Position numbers and translations under genes: made by a program. Positions 1-11,959 of a DNA stretch of 64,000 nucleotides are shown piece by piece (the stretch's first letter is position 1; each line of letters opens with the position of its first letter). Source of the DNA: Arabidopsis thaliana (Eukaryota > Streptophyta > Magnoliopsida > Brassicales > Brassicaceae); NCBI RefSeq assembly GCF_000001735.4, contig NC_003070.9, forward strand, positions 12,022,001 to 12,086,000. The letters run 5' to 3'. The notes beneath the pieces are model-generated. The model was not told where the DNA came from. It ran no database searches and saw only the letters and a program-made list of their open reading frames with translations.

Positions 1-40
1 TATTTCTCCGTTGGCTTTGTTTGAAAATATATAAAAAAAA

Positions 41-1359
41 CAATTAACGGGCCATGAGCTTGTTGCAAATAATCTATTTATTTTTCATTTTAGGATTTTT
101 GTTTCTCGACACGAGTTGAGCTGATTTTGATAAGCCCACATGACATTGTTTTAGAGTTTCTGTTTTTCTTCTTTATACTTTTTAAAATGCGGCCAGTGAA
201 TAATTTTCTAAGGTTTATGCTTTAATACAAGTTAAATAATTTTTTTGTAAATAATTTTTTGTTGGAATGTCAAATTTATTCAACAAAAGAAAATGATTAC
301 AAAGAGTTTTGAAAGGTAAAAAATGGAGAAAATAAACGTGAAAAGTAGAAACAAAAATGATGAAATTGGCGCCACTTACATCATTATAGAAAGTTCAAAA
401 GGCCTAATTCTGACACAATATTATTAACGGGTCATGGGCTTAATGACAATAATAAACTTTTCTCACTTTTGAGTTTTAATAAGCCCACATTTGCTTTAGG
501 GTTTCTGCGTCTCTATCTTTAAATTGCTTCCGACGATTCATAAACTAGGGTTTCTGCCTTTAGCCGTCGTGAGAGAGAGAGCAAATCGAAGAGAGAGCAA
601 AGAGAAAATAATATGTTGTTTGCGTTTGGTACGGTGACTCGATCTGTGGCTAATTCAGTGGTGGTTTGCTACGGCTTTCTTTCGACAATGGTGTTTTCTT
701 TCGACCTAAACTTGATAGACCGAACCAAACTGAACCAATTTTTATATATATTTACTCAATTAAATCCTAAACTCCTCTATTTGATCTGAACCCGATCAAC
801 CCGAATACATAAATATCTAATCTTATCCATCTGAAAGGATACTAAACTCTCTAATTCGAATTACCCGAATCCAGAAAAAGCCGAATAGCATGCATTCTAT
901 TGGTACTTGATTATATTAATTGGCATATATATGACCTGTTATTGCCAATAATATATTTTGGGTGTTTCCTGGGCTTCAGTTTTATTGGGCTAGGAATGGG
1001 TGTACTTTTAAACCCACTTCTGATTAGTCTCTTAGTAAAACCCACTTTTAAACCCACTTCTGACCCACTTCTGACGCCGTCATTTTTCTTGAGAAGGAGA
1101 GAGAGCACCACTTCCGTCATTCCAGCCCAATATTTTTAACGGGCCATGGGCTTATTGTAAATAATGTATTTTTCTCATTTTTGGTTTTCTTTATGGGCAC
1201 GATTTTAGTGGGCTGAATTTTGATAAAGGCCCACATATGAAAGATATTTAGGGTTTTTTCTCTTGATACCTTTTAAAACGCCGTCGAGAAATCTCCCTCT
1301 AGGGTTTCTTTGATCAAACCAGAGAGCCGTCAGGGAGAGCAAAACAAAGATCGGAGAAG
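41..1359 (+). repeat. Three diverged copies of an RPL9-type promoter
   Basis: Three stretches share one order of motifs: TTAACGGG(C/T)CATG(A/G)GCTT, then a T-rich tract ending in TTTCTCAT-like sequence, then GATTTTGATAAGCCCACAT or a variant, then a TTAGGGTTT-like telobox. They lie at about 41-240, 421-620 and 1131-1359. Only the third leads into an intact RPL9 start codon. The first two run into unrelated or decayed sequence where the coding exon should be; the second still has a GAGAGAGCAAA leader like the real one. The plain reading is tandem duplication of the RPL9 locus or its promoter followed by loss of coding parts. Seen directly; the history is inference. Confidence 0.75.
1141..1310 (+). 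promoter_or_regulatory. RPL9 promoter: site II motifs and teloboxes
   Basis: GGGCCATGGGCTT lies at 1141-1153, TGGGCT at 1209 and GGCCCA at 1228. Telobox-like AGGGTTT occurs near 1250 and 1301. Site II (TGGGCC/T) followed by a telobox is the known arrangement for plant ribosomal-protein and cell-cycle-linked promoters. The start of transcription cannot be fixed from sequence. Confidence 0.7.
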
Positions 1360-2502
<1,143 letters not shown>

Positions 2503-2830
2503 ATGCCCATATCATCGTCTTAGCTCCTATTTCTTGTCTTTTGAATGTTAGTTTCGTTTTATGGACCAAATCCACCGGTGTTGCAAAACTCTGGCTATCC
2601 CTTGTTCCCTTTTTGTGTTCGAGATTTTATTTACTTATGCACAAGTTTTGGAGACGAGCTATCATTTTCACCTTTGCTTAATTAAATCATATCGTGTGAA
2701 TTTGGGATTGTTCTGGATTTGGCATTGTGGGTTGTGCATTCAAAATTGATACTTCAGTCACTAAACTAAAATCAATTTCTCGCAACGCTGTGATCAAACA
2801 TAAAGATAACTTGAGACAACGAAAGCGAGC
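2503..2830 (+). other. RPL9 3' UTR and short spacer
   Basis: T-rich sequence downstream of the L9 stop, probably the 3' UTR. Small ORFs here have no recognisable domain. Nothing else seen. Confidence 0.5.
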
Positions 2831-3303
2831 TTTGCAATTTGAGAAAAGCTACGAGACGCCCTGATGGTCAGGTGATCAATATTAGTGCAGAATGATTCTG
2901 CTTTCCAGAAGTCCTCTTTCAACCATCGTTTATCATATTGGAAGCACCGAGGATTCATGAGACAACTTATAATTTAATCATGAAATGTGATTTCGACATC
3001 AGAAAGGACTAGTATGTTAACATTGTGCTCAGTGGCGGATCAACCATGTTTCCAGGAATTGCTGATCGGATAACCAAAGAGATCACGGGGTTGGCACCTA
3101 GCAGCAGGTGGTTGCACCACCTGAGAAGAATATTGGAGGATCCATCTTGGCTTCTCTTAGCACATTCCAACAGGTACCGTAAACTCTTTAACCGTGTGAT
3201 GATGATTCAAGTTATTCACACAAAGTACTGATGTTTGGTGTGGATATCAAAGGCAGATTACGAGGGATCAGGGCCAGCCATTTTTCACAGAAAATGCTTT
3301 TAG
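2831..3303 (+). pseudogene. Actin pseudogene, C-terminal third
   Basis: Conceptual translation gives actin blocks in the right order but in more than one frame: FEKSYE, then [27 protein letters not shown], then [28 protein letters not shown], then [13 protein letters not shown] and finally ADYEGSGPAIFHRKCF with a stop at 3301-3303. In-frame stops, a frame change after LAPSS and a lost MKIK/YSVW segment show it is dead. After STFQQ a GT begins a short non-coding stretch before the last block, at the position of the conserved last actin intron. The copy is therefore a genomic duplicate, not a processed transcript. The first two thirds of actin are absent. Confidence 0.85.
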
Positions 3304-5261
3304 ACAACCTCTTTATGTAGCTTGTTGATTGATGAAATTGGCTTAAGATTAATATTTTTAGTCTTTAGTCGTGGCTTGTTTTAAGTTTTGTTCCTTTATG
3401 TTTCTTCATATGTTTGAGAAAAGCGGAGATGGGTGTGTAACTTTATCCAAATGTTCGTCAAGTTCAAGAACAGTATAATTTTGAAGATTTGATATAATGG
3501 TTGAAAAGGAGACTTGAAGAACAAGGTCAAATGTGTTTTGGTAATGGTTATGTTTTATATGTTTTGATCCTCAGTATCCTCTCTGATCGACACTTCAAAC
3601 ATTTTGTACTTATTTTATCTCTTTGTTTATTTTTTATGGATCGTCAGCTAATAGAGAACCAAAGTTTGAAACCAAAGGTATTAGAGAACAAACCAAAAGC
3701 CAAAAAGAGAGCAAACTAGAGATAAATACTAAATGTGTCGTTATTCTTCAAAACAAAGATGGTTTCACAAGTCTTGCAGCCATACCTCATTAAGGCTGAC
3801 GGTATCCGAATTGTGATGGACATGCTCGTATTCAACTAAGATTTGTGAAAAAGTCAGATTACACAACAGTTTTCTAAAAAGTGTTGGACTCCACCATAGT
3901 ATAACCACTGTGCAAATCACCATCTACCGTCAACAATTTCAATGTCTTATTCACTCTGAAACGAGTAGAGTTTATATAGAGTGAGTGAGAGAGAGGTCAA
4001 TGTAGTGTCACTTGAAAACTGCAATTTTTACTCTCGTTTTTTTACCGGTTTTACTTGTCTTTTTTACTTTTTATATATTATCTTCTATTTATTACCCATT
4101 TTGATGTTGCCTTATTCATGGTCAAATAATGCACAACCACGAGTAATACCATCACAGTCTCTTTGGTTTTGTTACGAATTACTAGTAGTATCTAATCCGT
4201 ATGTCAATGGGTTAGAAGTGATAAATTCCATTATGTATATATAGTAAATACTAAATACAACAATATCACTTTAAAAAATCCAAAACTATATATTTAAAAC
4301 GGAATTCTCTTGAGGAAAAAAATAAATGGAATTCTCTTTTAGTGTTTGATATATACAAATTAATAGGATTGGTAATAATCCCCCTTGATATGAATACAAC
4401 AGAAAAGACTAACAATCAGTTTATCAAACTATTGTACATTTCCTCTACCAACCACCAAACAAGAAGGAATCGATTCAAAAGCAGAGTAACTCATGTCACT
4501 TAGCCACTAAGGTCACCGACGTTTCCCCTCGAAGGAATGGTAAACAATGCTTATCAAACACCCACAAACCATCTCTCTAGATATTCACGTATGTTTAGAT
4601 AAAAGTATCTCTTGATACATGAATATGTATGTCACGTGTGAAGAATTCTTATGCTCAGTCGACAAATCTAGCATTGGTCCGGTGGGACATGAAAACCCTG
4701 ACATTATGCTCGACTTGTCTAGAATACTATGCCCCATTTATTATCCTTTTACATAGTACTGTATCAATTACAAAAATGGGGATAGGACAAGATCCTAATT
4801 ATCAATTCCTCGAGTCCAAAGTTATGGGTACCACGTGAATTATTTTACGAATTTTCTTTATTATCTTGACTTCTTTACCTGATTTTTTATATTTTCAACT
4901 ACATGGAGACATGGCAAAACGAAAAATGAGGCTATTCAATCTCCAACTTTATCTCAAAATTTTATTTTTCCCTCTCTTTAAGACCACTTCTAATAATAAG
5001 TGTGGTTCTTGGCTTTTTGGTAAAGAATAGACACCAATTGTCCTTTTTTATTACAATAAATTCGGACAAATTTGATTTCTTGTGATGGTGGATCCCTTTT
5101 TCTCGTGCTTCGAGCTCCAATAAACTTTTCTTACATTTTTAATCCATTTTTACGTTGATATTTTTTTATAAAATTTCCACCACCTTACAAAAGATTTTAG
5201 CTTTTTGTGTTACTAATTAAAATCAGAACAAAAGTTGCAAGTCTTTCATCTCTATGCACAA
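3304..5261. other. Intergenic region upstream of PMT18
   Basis: AT-rich spacer of about 2 kb with no convincing coding sequence. Two CACGTG G-box cores lie at 4633-4638 and 4832-4837, roughly 630 and 430 bp before the PMT18 start. They are candidate regulatory sites only. Confidence 0.5.
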
Positions 5262-8200
5262 ATGGCGAAAGAGAACAGTAGTCATAGCCTTGCAGAAGCA
5301 AAGAGAAAGAGACTCACTTGGATTCTTTGTGTAAGTGGACTTTGCATATTGTCTTATGTTCTTGGATCTTGGCAAACCAACACTGTCCCAACTTCTTCCT
5401 CTGAGGCTTACTCAAGAATGGGATGTGATGAAACATCAACAACCACTCGGGCTCAGACTACTCAGACTCAAACAAATCCTTCTTCTGACGATACTTCTTC
5501 CTCTTTGTCTTCCTCAGAACCAGTTGAGTTAGATTTCGAAAGCCATCACAAACTCGAGCTGAAGATTACGAATCAAACCGTAAAGTACTTTGAGCCATGT
5601 GACATGTCTTTGAGTGAGTACACTCCATGTGAAGATCGAGAGAGAGGAAGAAGATTTGATAGGAACATGATGAAGTACAGAGAGAGACATTGTCCTTCTA
5701 AAGATGAGCTTCTTTATTGTCTGATTCCTCCTCCACCAAACTACAAGATTCCATTCAAGTGGCCTCAAAGTAGAGATTATGCTTGGTACGACAACATTCC
5801 ACACAAGGAGCTTAGTATTGAGAAAGCTATCCAGAACTGGATTCAAGTAGAAGGGGAAAGATTCAGGTTCCCTGGTGGTGGCACAATGTTTCCACGTGGA
5901 GCTGATGCTTACATTGATGATATTGCTAGACTCATTCCTCTTACTGATGGAGCCATTAGAACAGCTATTGATACAGGATGTGGTGTAAGTTTCGATTTCT
6001 TGTTACCATTTTTATATGCATCTATCTATCTTTGATTTGTTTTTTAATAGTTCTGTTTTCTTAGTTTATTTTTTTAATTACAACAAATGATTATGTTAAA
6101 ATACGACTTCTTGATTGGTTACCAAATCGGAAGGATAATAGTTTAATTAATTCGGTATCATTTGGTTGTTTAGGTGGCGAGTTTTGGTGCATACTTGTTG
6201 AAGAGGGATATTGTGGCTATGTCATTTGCTCCAAGGGACACTCATGAAGCTCAAGTTCAATTTGCGTTGGAACGTGGAGTTCCTGCGATTATCGGGATTA
6301 TGGGATCAAGAAGGCTTCCTTATCCAGCTAGAGCTTTTGATCTTGCTCACTGTTCTCGTTGTTTGATTCCTTGGTTTCAAAATGGTAAAGAACATTTTCT
6401 TGACTTGTTTTTTCCATAAGGTTTCTTGATTGGTGTAGCAAATAACCAAAAAAAGAATTGGATGTGTGTAGATGGTTTGTACTTGACCGAAGTGGACCGG
6501 GTTTTAAGACCGGGCGGTTATTGGATCCTTTCGGGTCCACCGATCAACTGGAAGAAATACTGGAAAGGCTGGGAAAGATCACAAGAGGATTTGAAGCAAG
6601 AGCAAGATTCTATAGAAGATGCAGCAAGAAGTCTTTGTTGGAAGAAAGTTACAGAAAAGGGTGATTTATCAATTTGGCAAAAGCCTATCAATCACGTTGA
6701 GTGTAACAAACTCAAACGAGTTCACAAAACTCCTCCTCTATGCAGTAAATCAGATTTACCCGATTTTGCTTGGTAATAATCTCAACCCCTCCTAAAAGTT
6801 TCATATTTACTTACATTTTTTTTGTATTATAAGTTTTACGTGAATGCGAATTAAATCACCGAATTTAGATATTAATTCTACATTTTTCTTTTTAAAATTT
6901 AGAGTTTTGGTAAAAAATGTTTTTTCTTACAAAGTTTAGAGTTAGTATCTGAATTTCGAGATTTATGAGATAAAACATGAATGTTGCATAGAACTTTTAT
7001 ATTTTTTTCTCTGTTTTCTTGTATAAGATGTTTTACCTATTTGTTTCTCTTTCTTTTAATTTTAATTTTCTATGCAACATTCAAATTTATTTAGTGTAAA
7101 TTGTTCTATGCAGCATTCAATTTTATTGTAGTTAGTTAGTTAGTTCTAGAAATTGAAAAAAAAATTAGAAATAAATCGCTAAAACATCTTATTCTACTCA
7201 ACGGAAAAATGATTTTTGATAATAGGTACAAAGATTTGGAATCTTGTGTAACACCATTACCAGAAGCAAACAGTTCAGACGAATTCGCAGGCGGTGCATT
7301 GGAGGATTGGCCAAACCGAGCTTTTGCGGTGCCACCTAGGATAATCGGGGGAACCATTCCGGACATTAATGCTGAGAAATTCAGAGAAGACAATGAAGTG
7401 TGGAAGGAGAGAATATCATATTACAAACAGATAATGCCAGAGCTTTCAAGAGGAAGATTTAGGAACATAATGGACATGAATGCATACTTGGGAGGATTTG
7501 CTGCGGCAATGATGAAATATCCATCTTGGGTTATGAATGTGGTTCCTGTGGATGCTGAGAAGCAAACGTTAGGGGTTATCTTTGAACGAGGATTTATAGG
7601 GACTTATCAAGATTGGTGTGAAGGATTCTCTACGTATCCGAGAACTTATGATTTGATTCATGCTGGTGGATTGTTCAGCATTTATGAGAACAGGTAAACA
7701 CAAATTACTACATTTTAATTGCGTTTATGTTATACTTATATAGTAGATAAATCTATACACTGAAACATTTTAAGGAAAAAATTATTTGTTAATGGTAAAT
7801 GTTAAACACACATGAAAGGTAGATCTTTCGTTTGCGTTTGCAATTTACAAAATATTATATGAAAATAAACTCACAAATTTGTGCGTCCAATACTCCAATC
7901 ATTTACAAGGGATATATAATTAATTTATATTATGAATATATGTTTTTCAAATATTATCATTTAAACTATATGATAAAAAAACATGTACATTTTCGATAAC
8001 TTGGGCTTTTAAATATGAACTATCTTTATTTATTTTTTATTTTTTTAAAAGAAACTAAGTAATCTTTTTTTTTTCTGTTCTTAAAATTCTAGTGTACTAG
8101 AAATTGTGCACTTGCATTTTTGTTTGCGTTCTCACTAACGTGAATCCTAATGTTGTTGTTGTTGTTGTTGTTGATGAAAGGTGTGATGTTACATTAATAC

Positions 8201-8397
8201 TACTTGAGATGGATAGAATTTTGAGACCAGAAGGAACCGTGGTGTTTAGAGACACTGTGGAAATGTTGACGAAGATACAAAGCATAACCAATGGAATGAG
8301 GTGGAAGAGTCGGATTTTGGATCATGAGAGAGGTCCTTTTAATCCTGAGAAGATCCTTCTCGCTGTAAAATCCTATTGGACCGGTCCTTCTTCTTAG
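5262..8397 (+). CDS. PMT18: Putative Golgi SAM-dependent methyltransferase PMT18 (DUF248)
   Basis: Exons 5262-5984, 6174-6384, 6472-6772, 7226-7693 and 8181-8397 give 639 residues. It is a type II membrane protein: a short cytosolic tail, one membrane anchor at about residues 18-37 ([20 protein letters not shown]), a Ser/Thr-rich stem to about 95, then the DUF248/Methyltransf_29 domain. The SAM-binding loop is IDTGCGVASFG at about 235-245. Family landmarks YIPCLD-like [45 protein letters not shown] and [14 protein letters not shown] are all present. The family acts in the Golgi and is linked by relatives (QUA2/TSD2, QUA3) to pectin methylation; the substrate of this member is not shown by the sequence. 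The start ATG at 5262 gives the family's MAKEN/KR-rich tail. Introns 3 and 4 are long (about 0.45-0.49 kb). A GTT microsatellite precedes the last acceptor. Confidence 0.96.
8151..8173 (+). repeat. GTT trinucleotide microsatellite
   Basis: A run of seven to eight GTT units sits just before the acceptor of the last PMT18 exon and replaces part of the polypyrimidine tract. Length changes here could affect splicing; that is inference. Confidence 0.75.
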
Positions 8398-8514
8398 CTA
8401 GTTCTAGCTTTCTTGGAACTCTCTACTCTAATCTTTTTCTTATCTTGTGTGTCTCATCTTTGTTTTATTTTTAATTGTTTGTTTTAAAAGATTTCTATGA
8501 TTATATAAGAAAAT

Positions 8515-9410
8515 ACAGGGAGGATCAACATCTTCAGAGACATGTTGCTTCTCGAGAACATTTTACATGCATTTGAGGTTTTGAATGGTTGTCATAAAGC
8601 CAACTCCTCTAGCCGAATCACTCTTAAAATCGACATATATATTTCTAAAGCTTTTGATTCGGTTGAGATGAGACTTTTTACTAAGCTTGCTTCATGTATT
8701 AAACTTTCAATCGGAGTTTATGGAATGCATCAGAGCGTGTAGTTGCTCCCCTTCCTTCTCACTCACTAGCAACGGTACATCCTCAAGATTTTTAAAAGGC
8801 AAATCAGGGCTGAGACAAGGTGATCCGCTCTCGCCATCTCTTTTTGTCATGTTAATGAATGTGCTATCTCTAATGCTGAATCAAACAAGCATGTTTTTAC
8901 GGTGTTTTTACGGTGCTCTCCAAGTTTGAACAGATCTTTGACCTCTCGGTTAATCTAGCAAAACAATTAGCATGTTTTGTTCGGGTGTTGATGACACGAT
9001 ACTGCTGCAAGTCCAAAACAAGTTTTTTCTCTCTCTAGTTGCCCCTCTAATCTGTTACCTTGGTTTGTCGTGGTGTTCAAGGAAATTTTCAGTTGCAGAC
9101 TGTGATCCTCTAGTACCTTAGCTTTGCAAAAAAAGAATAGTTCGTCATATTTGAGTCTCGCATGTGGATATACGCTCATCTCTTCGCGGGATATCATGGA
9201 TAATTGTTTTATGGAGCTTTATGTTCATGCTACCAAAGCTGATTATACGTCATACAAACACACTTTACAACACCTATTTTTGGCATGGCTCTATTTGGGT
9301 GGCTTGGCATTCTCTTTCAGTACCAAATCACTCAAAATACAAGATCGAATACACCCCGGCCTACATTTGTATTGCACCAAAATTAAGAACATATTCATGA
9401 TTTTATTTGT
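8515..9410 (+). mobile_element. LINE (L1-type) reverse transcriptase fragment
   Basis: Pieces of plant L1 reverse transcriptase occur in order across frames: DIYISKAFDSV near 8640, then GLRQGDPLSPSLFVMLMNVLSLML near 8808-8880, then VLSKFEQIFDLSVNLAK near 8910, YLGLSW near 9060, and a C-terminal stretch up to TYFWHGSIWVAWHS near 9310. The catalytic FADD block expected between NVLS and the VLSKFE segment is missing, and stops and frame changes are frequent. No poly(A) tail or clear target-site duplication was found, so both ends are approximate. Inactive. Confidence 0.82.
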
Positions 9411-9420
9411 TATTTTAATT

Positions 9421-9650
9421 TATTGGTAGCTCGACAATTACTAAAGAATATTGTTTACATTACAGAAAAATCTAGAATCAATTCATTATTATTCTTTATG
9501 TTGTTTTTCATTTGTATGCATCCTTAGTATGTACATGCTTCGTCTTGTGATGCATCATTTCATCTCAATAACAAGTTATAAAAAAAAAGTTTAACAACAA
9601 AAAAAGAAAATTATACATGAATGATAACACTAAATTTTACCATGTTTTAG
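9421..9650. other. Spacer after LINE fragment
   Basis: AT-rich; nothing recognised. Confidence 0.4.
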
Positions 9651-11160
9651 ATTATGCTTTCCATGCATTTAGCTTAGTTTCATGACTATTTTCATGCATT
9701 CCTAGTCATTTTCTTTCACATTTCATGTTTTGCATTGCATTATATAGCATATTTGCATATGGAGTGATTTGCAGGTAAAACATGTGCTTTTGGACCTGTT
9801 TTGGGAGTTTCTAGCACAAGGAGAGGATTTGCTCAAATTTGCACATGAAGGGAAGGACAAGGAGCTATGCTCGGGGATTTTGCTCGGCCTGTTGATCGAG
9901 TACCAAGCCGAAGAGTTGTCGTCTGAAGAAGTGAAGCTGCTCGACCTAACCTTCACGAGAAGAAGTCGAGTTCACCTACTCGGTATTTCTACTCGGCTTC
10001 TTGTCGAGTGGTGCTTCACCGCCTTAGTTATTTGTCGTTTTACTTTTTAGGGGTTCCTTGTATTTACTATAAACAGACCTCTTAGGTTATTGTACAAAAG
10101 CATATTTGCTTTGTCCGCTGGATTATAGATTTTCTTTGTTTGTAGTTCATTTTCCTATTGATCTATTGAGTTTTTGAGTTTTATTTTTTCTGCAAAGTTG
10201 TTCATCTTGTTTAGATGATTAGATCTATAACATACTAAGTTTATAATGATTTATGGGTTTTATGATTTTTCTGGGTTTTGTATGATGATGTTCTTAAGTG
10301 TTCTTGAGTAGTGTTCTTCATAGCTCTTGAGGATGGGTTAGGTTTAGGCGTATTTCTCTGTTTCTTTAGCTAACTAAGTGTTTATATGTATGATTTCCTT
10401 CCAGATTAGGTGTTCTTACTGCTATTTCCTTTTTTGATCAATTGGAGGTTGATCTCAGACTTCCCACACCCAAAAGGTGTTTGATGAAATGTCTGAACTA
10501 ACTAATTCCACTGATTTACATACTCTAGCCCAAGAGATTAGATGTTTAAAATACTAATTGATTTTAATAGATTGTTGTTTAATGTCTGCTTTGCTATGTT
10601 TCATCAATGACAATTGATATTAGGAAGTAGTAAAGTGATGAGGATCATTGTCACGAGAGTGGATTGATCTGATTTTGAATCTATTGTGTATGGATAGCTT
10701 GATTGAGGTTGTTAGTTAGCTAAATGGATTGAGGAGTCAACTAGAATCCATTCGCCCCATTCTTAAGACCTATGTTCCTTCTGATTGATTGAATTTCTTG
10801 TTCATCTGCTCGAATTTTGTGTTCCTTCTGTTTAGTTCATCTGCTCGCTTGACTTGTTTACTCGACATGCATGTTCAATATGCTCGGCCGAATACCTTGT
10901 ATGTTCTCTATTTAGTTTGCTCTTTAGTTTATGCATTTGATAGCACCTGTCTTTAGTCTACTTATTGCATTGTTGCCTTGTTTAGTTCCTATTTAGTTTA
11001 TTTTCTGCATCTAGTACTTATCGTGTTTAGTTTTTGCTATTGTTCTTTAATTTCTGCTTAGTATAGTTGCATTTGAAATTTGGTATTGCATGTTAACCTT
11101 TTGCTTAGATTTAGTAGAAACACACCAAACATATTCACATTTGACTTGACTTAGTATAAA
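9651..11160 (+). mobile_element. Possible Ty3/gypsy-like LTR-element remnant (fossil)
   Basis: The stretch is less AT-rich than its surroundings and has repeated CTCGG/CTCGA words and TTTAGTT-rich sequence. It resembles non-coding internal or LTR parts of plant Ty3/gypsy elements, but I see no protein domain, defined LTR pair or primer site. It is broken and incomplete and looks old. The call rests on compositional resemblance only; another repeat class is possible. Confidence 0.3.
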
Positions 11161-11959
11161 CTCGATAACAAATACACTCATTTGAATTGACACCTTAAAT
11201 ACTAGAATGACATGATAGTATTATAGGAATTGATCTATAAAACACATAAAGAATCACAAGTTTTACTAACCAATCAATTTTCTGGTCAACTATTGAGATT
11301 AAATTGGAAGTTAACTTTAGCTTTCTTATGACACTTTTCTAATTTAAATTTAAAATCTAAATCGTCTATTTGTGTGTTGAAATTGTATTAATGCAATATG
11401 AGATTTCACATTTTTCATTTTGCCAAATTACCTCACTAACTTTTCATTTCGTATGAATGCTTATTTTATATACATTTCTCATTGTTCTTCTTTTTGAAAA
11501 AATAAATCAAAACTTAAATGATGAACTAAATTAAAATCCAAAATAAATGATAAATTAAATTTCTTATTCAAAAAACAACAAGCACGCTATATATTTTTTC
11601 TTAAGATCTCCAAACTATACCGTCTGATAGATACTATATTATGAAAAATAAGATCTTAAGTAGATTTAATGACTTATTATATATATTTCTCTTTAAAAAT
11701 ATCATCAAAGATATCTATGCTCAAAACAAAATTAGCATCAAATCGTTAAAGACATAAACAAATTTTCTTAAAACAATGAAGAGATGCATTATAGTTTTTA
11801 AAACAATGAAGACATTGTGGACAAAAAAAATAGAAAGTCATCAATTACACTTTCTGACCATTTTTGAACCATTTGTAAATATTTAATTTTTTGTATTTTT
11901 CAGTCGATTTAACAAAACTCCAAAATATGACAAAACTAGAAAAAAAACATGTTTGAGAG
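11161..11959. other. AT-rich spacer
   Basis: Very AT-rich, many short A/T runs; no gene or repeat recognised. Confidence 0.4.

Noticed and set aside
5235-5261. Nine-codon N-terminal extension of PMT18
   Set aside because: It begins with TTG, not ATG; the family start is the ATG at 5262.
10466-10550. KVFDEMSEL, resembling a PPR motif
   Set aside because: A single short hit in a frame with stops on both sides and no neighbouring PPR repeats.
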